Of a stretch of DNA of 42,310 nucleotides, positions 1 to 6,424 are shown piece by piece. Made by a program: the position numbers and the translations under genes. Position 1 is the stretch's first letter. Every line of letters starts with the position of its first letter. The notes under the pieces were generated by a model. That model did no database searches. It was not told the origin of the DNA and saw nothing but the letters and a program-made list of their open reading frames with translations. Origin of the DNA: Thalassovita taeanensis (GTDB lineage: Bacteria > Pseudomonadota > Alphaproteobacteria > Rhodobacterales > Rhodobacteraceae); assembly GCF_900110775.1 (NCBI RefSeq), contig NZ_FOEP01000021.1:1-42310 (forward strand). Direction: 5' to 3'.

Positions 1-871
1 GCCGGGTATCTACAAGTGTGGCCAGCTTGGCCTGTGCGGTGCTCAACTGTTCAAGAAGGCCGGACATGTTTTCGCGCAGAAGGTCCCGTTCTTTGTTGAT
101 ATCGTGAATGGATTTCCGGACCTGCGTCGTTGTTTTTTGACTGGTTTTCAGCATACTGCTTTGTGCGTTGAGCGTATTTTCCAGCTCTTGCCGTGTTTTT
201 GCCAGTCTGGCCTGTTCGGCCTGCGTCGTGCTGAGCTGCACCAGAATTTCTGACAGGTTATTGTGCAGCAAATCGCGTTCGGTTAACAGGGTATCAACTT
301 GGGCATGCTGCGCGCGGACGTCTTGCAGGGCGGTTTGCACCAGCCAGGGGCTATTTTCCAAAGAGGGGCAAGGACCGCTGATCATGGCCTCGACCTCGGC
401 GGCAAGAGCTTGAGCGCGGGGATGGGTCTGTAAAAGATGCCCGGCAAGCAGATAGTACAGCGCATCGATCCCGTTGTTTTTGGGAGGTGGGGGCATATCC
501 GCGTCGAAGGGCCGGGTCGTCACGCCCTGCCGTGCTGCCAAGGCAGCCCAGCTTTCCGGGTCGCCGACCAGAAACGGGGTGCGGGCAAGCAGTTGAATAC
601 GCCGCCGCGCCTTGCGGTAGGCGCTGAGCCCGGTCGCCGTTTCCTCCATCCAATCCTGCAGAGCTGTATCATACGCTTGCCCGGCGGCAAGGCGCTGCGC
701 CAGCGCCTCCATAGGTGTTTCAAGAGGGATGATGATGAGCTCAGGCGGGTTTTGAAAAAGCGCATCTTGCAGGCTGTTATGAGGTAAAATTCCGAAACCT
801 GGAAAAGCGGAGCTTGCCAGCAGGCGCAGGCGGGAAGCATGATCGCTGTGAGGCAGTACGAGATGCAACAT
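1..871 (-). CDS. Coiled-coil protein of the polysaccharide region, partial (C-terminus outside window)
   Basis: Reading the minus strand from the ATG at 869-871 gives 290 open codons with no stop before the window edge, so the 3' end is missing. The sequence AAAAGGG just upstream serves as ribosome binding site. The N-terminal ~120 residues begin MLHLVLPHSDHASRL and look like a globular alpha/beta segment containing the strand PELIIIPLE. Residues ~85-120 hold a basic helix (LSAYRKARRRIQLLARTPF). From residue ~175 onward the protein is a long hydrophilic, heptad-like helix rich in Leu, Gln, Glu and Lys, so a coiled coil. I do not recognise the family. Coiled coils also occur in two other minus-strand proteins of this locus (17341-17922, 23261-23809), but the repeat domain of those is not visible in the part seen here. 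That the frame is real is supported by its length, RBS and normal codon use. Confidence 0.75.
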   Translation of the reverse strand, partial: MLHLVLPHSDHASRLRLLASSAFPGFGILPHNSLQDALFQNPPELIIIPLETPMEALAQRLAAGQAYDTALQDWMEETATGLSAYRKARRRIQLLARTPFLVGDPESWAALAARQGVTTRPFDADMPPPPKNNGIDALYYLLAGHLLQTHPRAQALAAEVEAMISGPCPSLENSPWLVQTALQDVRAQHAQVDTLLTERDLLHNNLSEILVQLSTTQAEQARLAKTRQELENTLNAQSSMLKTSQKTTTQVRKSIHDINKERDLLRENMSGLLEQLSTAQAKLATLVDTR

Positions 872-1147
872 AGGACCCTTTTCATTCGTTTCAGGGCCTG
901 TTTTCAGCGTAATATCTTGCATTCCGGCTTTCCATAAAACAATAATACACCTGTAAAAGAACATACTCATCAAAGATAATCCAGCGCTATTGAAAGCCCT
1001 GCATGAGCCTCTCCGGCAACATTTTTAAGCTCAAATTCTGGGGCTGAAGTTCCCTGCTTTCGGGGGCTGTTTATGCCCAGCAGTTCGAGAGTTTCCTTTG
1101 CGCAGTTGATGGGTGAGCGACATCTAAGTGCCGAACGCGGGTACCTA
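872..1147. other. Intergenic, upstream of the coiled-coil gene
   Basis: No convincing gene. The part nearest the coiled-coil gene (about 900-990) is AT-rich on the minus strand and could hold its promoter, but no -35/-10 pair is good enough to call. A 65-codon minus frame here runs out of the insertion-element end and matches nothing I know. Confidence 0.4.
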
Positions 1148-1157
1148 GGGTCAGGAT

Positions 1158-1915
1158 TCATAACCAATAGATGACAACAGCTGCGAGGGCGATGGCAGAG
1201 AGGAATACCTTGGGACAGCGGTCATAGCGCGTCGCGACGCGCCTCCAGTCCTTGAGCCTGCCGAACATGATCTCGATGCGGTTGCGCCGCTTGTAGCGGC
1301 GCTTGTCGTATTTGACCGGGGTCTTGCGTTGCTTTCGACCTGGGATGCAGGCGCGTATCCCTTTGTCTTTCAAAGCTTCTCGAAACCAGTCGGCATCGTA
1401 GCCGCGATCTCCGAGCAGCCAGTTGGCTTTTGGGAGGCCGCTGAGCAATGCCCGCGCGCCGATGTAATCACTGACCTGACTGGCGGTGACGAACAGGTCG
1501 AGCGGGCGCCCCTGGCTGTCGCAGATGGCCTGCAGTTTGGTGTTCATGCCGCCCTTGGTGCGACCGATCAGGCGACCACGCCCCCTTTTTTCACGCCCAG
1601 GCTGGACGCCGTGCGATGCGCTTTCAGATAGGTCGCATCGATCATCACTGTGTTCTTCTCGCCGTGCAGGGCGGCCAGACCCGCCATCATCCGCGCGAAG
1701 GTACCTTTCTCGCTCCAACGCTTCCACCGGCTGTAGAGCGTCTTGTGGGGGCCATAGGCGGCAGGGGCGTCACGCCAGCGCAAGCCATTACGATTGATAA
1801 AGATTATGCCGCTCAGCACACGCTTGTCATCAACTCGAGGCTTTCCGTGCGACCTCGGAAAGAAGGGTTTCAAACGCGCCATTTGCGCGTCGGTCAGCCA
1901 GAAAAGATTGTCCAT
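1158..1915 (-). CDS. IS5-family transposase made by -1 programmed frameshift
   Basis: The first frame starts at the ATG at 1913-1915 (MDNLFWLTDAQMARLKPFFP) and stops at 1568. It carries the helix-turn-helix region and the first catalytic Asp in the MIDATYLK motif. The second frame, ending at 1158, carries GDRGYD (second Asp) and the C-terminal IEIMFGRLKDWRRVATRYD stretch with the catalytic Glu. The frames overlap at a run of six A then five G on the minus strand (1581-1591), an A6-G slippery site. Slipping back one base there joins them into a protein of about 252 residues, the usual size for the IS427 group. All three DDE residues are present. The stop codon lies within the terminal inverted repeat region. 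Confidence 0.88.
1581..1591 (-). promoter_or_regulatory. Probable -1 ribosomal frameshift site
   Basis: On the minus strand the zero frame reads GTG AAA AAA GGG GGC. After the two AAA codons a slip of one base back puts the ribosome in the frame that encodes the rest of the DDE domain. The zero frame alone ends a few codons later at a TGA. Confidence 0.75.
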
Positions 1916-2020
1916 GTCACCGCTCCGTTTTAAGAGCCGTGAATCACGCGGAGCGGACGAAATCAATGCATCCTGACCCTAGGCGTATGCGTCGCTCACC
2001 AAGATAACGTAAGCGATGGG

Positions 2021-2032
2021 GTGGACGCCCCC
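2021..2032. repeat. Left subterminal inverted repeat of the IS1111-type element
   Basis: GTGGACGCCCCC, the exact reverse complement of 3372-3383, about 60 bases before the transposase start. Confidence 0.85.
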
Positions 2033-2093
2033 CGGCGGCATTTAATGTGCCAAGGTAGTGGGTGTTGAAACACCGCTTCGAAGGAGAGCGTCC

Positions 2094-3122
2094 ATGAACG
2101 AGGTTAGCATCATCGGCCTGGATTTGGCCAAGAACGTATTTCAGGCGCACGGTGCCGGAGCTGATGGCTCGGCTATATTCCGCCGAAAGCTATCACGCGT
2201 GCAGCTGTTGAAGTTTCTAACGCAGCAGCCGTCTTGTGTAGTCGCGATGGAGGCCTGCGCGAGCGCCCATCACTGGGGCCGGGTAATCGGTGATCTTGGC
2301 CATGAAGTTCGGTTGATCCCACCGGCCTACGTGAAGCCGTTTGTGAAGCGCCAGAAGAACGACATGGCCGATGCGGAGGCGATTGCCGAGGCCGTGTCTC
2401 GGCCAACTATGCGGTTTGTCGCGGTGAAGAGCGAAGAACAGCAGGGGGCGGCGATGGTTTATCGCACCCGCGACCTACTGGTTCGACAACGCACCCAGAC
2501 GATCAACGCGCTGCGGGCTCATCTGGCCGAACAAGGCATCGTCGCGCCGACCGGTCCCGCCCATGTCGGACGTCTCGCCGCGGTCATCGACAGCGACGAC
2601 GGCGCGCTGCCTGCGGCGGTGCGGGATCTGGCGCGACTGCTTTTGGACCAGATCGCAGGTTTGAGCGAGAAGGTCGCGGATTTGGATGCTGAACTGCGCC
2701 GACGTGCGAGCGTCGACGACACCGCGCGCCGGCTGGCGACGATCCCGGGAGTAGGCCCGATCACCGCGGCGGCGATCACCACATTTGCGCCACCTATGGA
2801 AACCTTCTCGAAGGGGCGCGATTTTGCGGCATGGGTCGGTCTTACGCCGAGGCAACATTCAAGCGGCGGCAAAGAGCGGCTCGGGCGGACGTCGAAGATG
2901 GGCCAGCGCGATATCCGAAGGCTACTGATCATCGGGGCCGTTGCGGTGGTTCGGTGGGCTGCCCGGAAGGGTGCGCCCGAGGGGTCGTGGCTCGCGCGGA
3001 TGCTGGAGCGTAAGCCGAAGATGCTGGTCGCGGTGGCGCTGGCCAACCGCATGGCCCGAACAGCTTGGGCGCTGATGCGTAAAGGTGAAGATTACAGAGA
3101 TCCGGCGATGGTGACCGCATAG
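2094..3122 (+). CDS. IS110/IS1111-family transposase (DEDD recombinase)
   Basis: The start is the ATG at 2094 with the strong site AAGGAGAG nine bases before it; the frame is open further upstream but without a site. The 342-residue product has the N-terminal RuvC-like DEDD domain: IIGLDLAKNVFQ with the first Asp, VAMEACASAHHW with the Glu, and KNDMADAEAIAEA with the last acidic pair. The C-terminal Transposase_20 domain has the helix-hairpin-helix-like LATIPGVGPITAAAI and the SSGGKERLGRTSKMGQRDIRR stretch where the catalytic serine is expected. Length and motifs are complete. In this family the enzyme works with an element-encoded RNA that picks the target. It ends with TAG just before the noncoding right end. 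Confidence 0.93.
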   Translation: MNEVSIIGLDLAKNVFQAHGAGADGSAIFRRKLSRVQLLKFLTQQPSCVVAMEACASAHHWGRVIGDLGHEVRLIPPAYVKPFVKRQKNDMADAEAIAEAVSRPTMRFVAVKSEEQQGAAMVYRTRDLLVRQRTQTINALRAHLAEQGIVAPTGPAHVGRLAAVIDSDDGALPAAVRDLARLLLDQIAGLSEKVADLDAELRRRASVDDTARRLATIPGVGPITAAAITTFAPPMETFSKGRDFAAWVGLTPRQHSSGGKERLGRTSKMGQRDIRRLLIIGAVAVVRWAARKGAPEGSWLARMLERKPKMLVAVALANRMARTAWALMRKGEDYRDPAMVTA

Positions 3123-3371
3123 GTCAAAATCGCCGGTGTGTTGCCGCGGATGTGAGCAGGACGGAGGAACGTAAGGGCAAACGATCAAGAGACCGGATCG
3201 GGAGAACCATTATTCCGGACGACGCGCCATCGAGCGCGGGTAAGCGAACTGGACCCGATCTGCATATCTCCATACAGGCCCGCAGCGCTTGAAAGGCCGC
3301 AACTTCGAGGCCGGACACACGACCGCACCTGATCACATGCCCGATCGTGCCAAAAAAGTGCTTGCATTCAT
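3123..3371 (+). ncRNA. Noncoding right end of the IS1111-type element, candidate bridge/seek RNA
   Basis: This 249-base stretch lies between the transposase stop and the right inverted repeat and has no coding signal. In the IS1111 group the target-guiding RNA is known to be encoded downstream of the transposase, so it is the expected place. I see GC-rich segments able to pair, but did not fold it and cannot give the RNA ends. Confidence 0.4.
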
Positions 3372-3383
3372 GGGGGCGTCCAC
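3372..3383. repeat. Right subterminal inverted repeat of the IS1111-type element
   Basis: GGGGGCGTCCAC, the exact reverse complement of the left copy at 2021-2032. Confidence 0.85.
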
Positions 3384-3390
3384 ACACGTA

Positions 3391-3862
3391 CGAAGTCTCA
3401 TTGCTGATTGCCGAAACCCGGACGGCTCCCCTGCGTCTCGCCCAGCAAGGCTACAAATGGTTTTTCCCAGATTGATCTCCAGAACGTCGATATCTATCAA
3501 ATACACCCCTCCCAATCTATGGTCGCAACAATAGCAGGGGTTCGGCGGGAGGATCGTTAATACCGTTCGCGTCGCCTAAGCTACAACGCTGAAAAGCTCA
3601 ACGTCACCCTACGCCACCGGGTGCAAAAATGAATGTCTATGATGTGACGAAGGATGAACTCTGGGTGCCCATTTTTTGTGCAACGGAAGTGGGAGTGGCG
3701 GTTAGTTGCTGGACAAGAACAGACTGTTGTCATAGGGAACGTGCTATAGGGTATTTGACTGATATTGATTGTACTGCGGGACTGCATTGATGTTTGAAGT
3801 GCAGTGAGATGTCTTAAACGCGGTGAATTTATGACTAGAACGTTACGACGTAGAAGGTTGAA
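3391..3862. other. Gene-free stretch between the insertion sequence and the polysaccharide operon
   Basis: I see no gene in these 472 bases. The first half is GC-rich and may be a remnant of disrupted DNA. The second half (about 3690-3862) is AT-richer and should hold the promoter of the glycosyltransferase operon that follows. A short inverted repeat, ACTGCA with TGCAGT about 13 bases apart, lies at about 3780-3804. No clear -35/-10 pair stands out. Confidence 0.5.
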
Positions 3863-4822
3863 ATGATTGTAAGTATTGTCATTCGCACACTTAACGAGGC
3901 GCTTCATCTTGATGATTTGCTGGTGATGATTGGTCGCCAGAAAACCGATTTTGACGTTGAGATGGTACTGATCGATTCAGGGTCAACGGACGGCACGGTT
4001 GAGATCGCTGAAGCACGGGGCGCACGGATCACCACGATCGACAAATCTGAGTTTTCCTTTGGCCGGTCACTGAACCGAGGGTGCGATTTTAGCGGCGGCG
4101 ATATTCTGGTTCTGATCTCGGGCCATTGCGTACCCGCTGACGAGCATTGGCTGGCGAACCTGTGCCATCCGCTGATCGACGGCAAAGCGTCTTACGCCTA
4201 TGGGCGTCAGATCGGGGATGATAGCAGCAACTATAGCGAACGTCGGATCTTTGCCAAATACTACCCGGCGGAATCCATGATCCCGCAGAAGGAATTCTTC
4301 TGCAACAATGCGAATTCGGCAATCCTGCGGCCGGTCTGGCAGGACTATCAGTTCGATGAAGAGCTGACCGGTCTGGAAGACATGGAGCTGGCCAAGCGGG
4401 TCTGGTCCAAGGGGCACAAGATCGCCTATGTCGCCGAGGCGCCGGTTTTCCATCACCACCGGGAAAGCTGGGCGCAGGTTCGCCGCCGTTTTGAGCGTGA
4501 GGCCATCGCCCTGCGCGCCATTATGCCAGAATTGCATGTGACGCCGATGGATGTGCTGCGCTGGGTTGCGTCAAGCACATGGAAGGACTGGCGGGCCGCC
4601 CGACGCCACGGCATCACCTCGACCAGCAAGCAGGACATGCTGCGTTATCGTTGGAACCAGTTTGTGGGGTCTTACAAGGGCAACCACGATCACCGGCGCA
4701 TGTCTCAGGAATTGAAACAATATTACTTCTATCCGGAAGTTACGGAAAAGGCAGATAAAGATGAGTGGCTCAAGCCGTTGTATCGCACTCCTCCCCATGA
4801 AGGCCAACAGTCAAAGGGTTAA
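3863..4822 (+). CDS. Family 2 glycosyltransferase
   Basis: The 319-residue protein begins directly with the GT-A fold: MIVSIVIRTLNEALHLDDLL, then VLIDSGSTDGTVEIAE at ~36-51, the nucleotide-sugar binding site. The usual DxD position near residue 90 reads LISGHCVP, a variant also common in rhamnosyltransferase-like GT2 enzymes. GLEDMELAKRV at ~172-182 gives the ED motif of the acceptor/catalytic site, followed by VFHHHRESW. There are no membrane segments, so it probably acts at the cytoplasmic face of the inner membrane on a lipid-linked glycan. The AAGGTTGAA before the ATG is a usable ribosome site. The gene overlaps the next one by 62 bases, so they are translationally coupled and form the head of an operon running at least to 9528. 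The sugar donor cannot be told. Confidence 0.88.
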   Translation: MIVSIVIRTLNEALHLDDLLVMIGRQKTDFDVEMVLIDSGSTDGTVEIAEARGARITTIDKSEFSFGRSLNRGCDFSGGDILVLISGHCVPADEHWLANLCHPLIDGKASYAYGRQIGDDSSNYSERRIFAKYYPAESMIPQKEFFCNNANSAILRPVWQDYQFDEELTGLEDMELAKRVWSKGHKIAYVAEAPVFHHHRESWAQVRRRFEREAIALRAIMPELHVTPMDVLRWVASSTWKDWRAARRHGITSTSKQDMLRYRWNQFVGSYKGNHDHRRMSQELKQYYFYPEVTEKADKDEWLKPLYRTPPHEGQQSKG

Positions 4823-5462
4823 GGGAAAGAATTTCCGCCCGCTGCATGGGAAACCCCTTTTTCGCTGGATTTTGGATACGCTGCTGGCTGTCGATGAGAT
4901 TGACGAAGTGGTGATCAACACCGACGCCCGTCATATTCTGGCCGAAAACGGTTTGGTGGAAACGGACCGGGTGCGCATCCGCGACCGCAAGCCCGAACTG
5001 TGCGGTGATACCGTGTCGATGAATCTGATCCTGGCGGATGATATCGCTGCGGTCGGGGCAGACACCTATCTGATGACCCACACCACGAACCCACTGCTGA
5101 CCGCAGACACGGTTCGGGCGGCGCTGGAGCGGTATGCTGAAGGTGTGGCCACCGGGGATGCAGACAGCGTATTCACCGTGAACAAGATCCAGACGCGGTT
5201 TTATCAGGCGGATGCCAGCGCGGTGAATCATGATCCCGACAACCTAATTCAGACCCAGGATCTGGAGCCGTGGTACGAGGAAAATTCGAACCTCTATATC
5301 TTCTCGCGCGACAGCTTTGCCAAAACCAATGCGCGGATTGGAAAAAAACCTCTGTTACATGAGATGGATAAGATGGAGGCGTCGGATATCGACACTCCCG
5401 AAGATTGGGAACTGGCCGAAGCACTGGCCGGGATACGCATGGCAAGAGAGGCGGCAAAATAA
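4761..5462 (+). CDS. CMP-sugar (acylneuraminate-type) cytidylyltransferase
   Basis: The 233-residue protein is close to the usual size of CMP-nonulosonate/CMP-Kdo synthetases, which activate an acidic sugar with CTP. The N-terminal IALLPMKANSQRVKGKNFRP replaces the classic GGSKR loop but keeps the Arg/Lys and KN that bind CTP. THTTNPLLTADTV at ~111-123 matches the QPTSPLR-type substrate motif. NSNLYIFSRDSF and ASDIDTPEDWELAE near the end complete the family pattern (PF02348). I chose the ATG at 4761 because later starts would cut the first beta strand; this gives a 62-base overlap with the gene before. It is followed by a dehydrogenase and by a glycosyltransferase with a sialyltransferase-like domain, which suggests that its product is used there. 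Whether the sugar is a nonulosonate or another acid is unknown, since no synthase such as NeuB is in the window. Confidence 0.85.
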   Translation: MSGSSRCIALLPMKANSQRVKGKNFRPLHGKPLFRWILDTLLAVDEIDEVVINTDARHILAENGLVETDRVRIRDRKPELCGDTVSMNLILADDIAAVGADTYLMTHTTNPLLTADTVRAALERYAEGVATGDADSVFTVNKIQTRFYQADASAVNHDPDNLIQTQDLEPWYEENSNLYIFSRDSFAKTNARIGKKPLLHEMDKMEASDIDTPEDWELAEALAGIRMAREAAK

Positions 5463-6424
5463 TGAAAGACATTCTTGTGACATGCCCCCCGATGCTGGGG
5501 CAGTTCGACCTGTTTGTGGATTATGCTGCGGAGCGTGGCCTGCGCCTGCATCGCGCGAATGTGACCCAGGTGATGACCGAGGATGAACTGTGCGCGCAGC
5601 TGCCGCAATATGACGGCTGGATCATCGGCGACGACCCGGCCACCCGTCGCGTATTCGAAACTGCGCAGGGCGGGCGCCTGACGGCAGCCGTGAAGTGGGG
5701 GATCGGGGTTGATAATGTCGATTTCGCCGCCTGCAAGGATCTGGGTCTTCCGATCATCAACACGCCGATGATGTTCGGCGCCGAAGTGGCCGATGTGGCG
5801 ACCGGCTTTGTGATCGGTCTTGCACGGGAATTGTTTCTGATCGACCGCGGTGTGCGGGCGGGTGGCTGGCCGAAACCGGCGGGCATCAGCCTGACCGGGA
5901 AACGCGCCGGTGTGATCGGTCTGGGCGATATCGGGCGCAACACCGTGCAGCGTCTGCAGGCGCTGGGGCTGACGGTTGTTGCCTATGATCCGGGTGTTGA
6001 AGGCGATGCCGGGTTCGAAGGTCTGGAGCGGGCAGCCTGGCCCGAGGCAGTAGAAGGTCTGGATTTCCTGGTTTTCACCTGCGCCCTGAACACACAAAAT
6101 TTCCATATGCTGAACGCTGGTGTTCTTGCTGCGTGCAAGCCGGGCCTTCGCGTTGTCAACGTGGCTCGCGGGCCGCTGATCGACGAGGCGGCCCTGATTG
6201 AAGCCCTGCAATCAGGGCGGGTTCATTCCGCCGCGCTGGATGTGTTCGAGATCGAGCCGCTGTCCATGGACAGCCCGCTGCGCGGCATGGAGCGTTGTAT
6301 TTTCGGGTCGCACAACGGATCGAACACGGTTGATGCGGTGATCCGGGCCAGCCATGAGGCGATCAGGCGGCTCGCGGGGTTCTTCGGGAACCTCGATGCG
6401 GCAAGAACGGAGACGGCGCAATGA
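5462..6424 (+). CDS. D-isomer-specific 2-hydroxyacid dehydrogenase
   Basis: The start ATG at 5462 overlaps the stop of the preceding gene (TAATG); the frame is open for 19 more codons upstream, inside that gene, but there is no reason to start there. The 320-residue protein has the NAD-binding motif GLGDIGRN at ~153-160. It also has the catalytic Arg in NVARGPLIDEAAL (~236), the Glu in ALDVFEIEPL (~263) and the His in GSHNGSN (~283). KWGIGVDNVDFAACKDLG is the typical substrate-side segment. The family reduces 2-keto acids or oxidises 2-hydroxy acids such as phosphoglycerate. The ACT domain of true SerA is missing, so serine synthesis is unlikely. Its place between a cytidylyltransferase and a glycosyltransferase suggests that it makes or modifies an acidic building block of the polysaccharide. 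The stop overlaps the next start (ATGA). Confidence 0.88.
   Translation: MKDILVTCPPMLGQFDLFVDYAAERGLRLHRANVTQVMTEDELCAQLPQYDGWIIGDDPATRRVFETAQGGRLTAAVKWGIGVDNVDFAACKDLGLPIINTPMMFGAEVADVATGFVIGLARELFLIDRGVRAGGWPKPAGISLTGKRAGVIGLGDIGRNTVQRLQALGLTVVAYDPGVEGDAGFEGLERAAWPEAVEGLDFLVFTCALNTQNFHMLNAGVLAACKPGLRVVNVARGPLIDEAALIEALQSGRVHSAALDVFEIEPLSMDSPLRGMERCIFGSHNGSNTVDAVIRASHEAIRRLAGFFGNLDAARTETAQ

Larger units (their letters stand above)
1148..1979 (-). mobile_element. IS5-family (IS427-group type) insertion sequence, 832 bp
   Basis: The ends are imperfect inverted repeats: GGGTCAGGATTCAT at 1148-1161 against the reverse complement of ATGCATCCTGACCC at 1966-1979. Both ends are flanked by TA (1146-1147 and 1980-1981) inside a CTAG, as expected for the TA target duplication of this group. 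The length and the two overlapping transposase frames also fit. The element looks complete and only slightly diverged at the ends, so it may be recent and active. It is inserted about 30 bp from the left end of the IS110-family element. Confidence 0.9.
1112..2000. repeat. 10-bp inverted repeat flanking the IS5-family element
   Basis: GGTGAGCGAC at 1112-1121 is repeated as its exact reverse complement GTCGCTCACC at 1991-2000. If the 832-bp element and one TA are removed, the two arms lie about 35 bases apart and would form a long hairpin. This suggests that the IS5-family element landed inside an older palindrome, possibly the end or target site of another mobile element. Confidence 0.45.
2012..3390 (+). 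mobile_element. IS110-family (IS1111-group) insertion sequence, ends approximate
   Basis: A full transposase gene lies between two perfect 12-bp inverted repeats, GTGGACGCCCCC at 2021-2032 and its reverse complement at 3372-3383. Subterminal repeats of this kind mark the IS1111 group, whose true ends lie a few bases outside them. The pentamer ACGTA occurs just outside both repeats (2007-2011 and 3386-3390) and may derive from the target or core. About 250 bases of noncoding DNA separate the transposase stop from the right repeat. The exact ends are inferred, not proven. Confidence 0.78.

Noticed and set aside
970-1167. 65-codon minus-strand frame crossing the IS5-family left end
   Set aside because: It begins inside the insertion element, has no ribosome site and shows no family resemblance.
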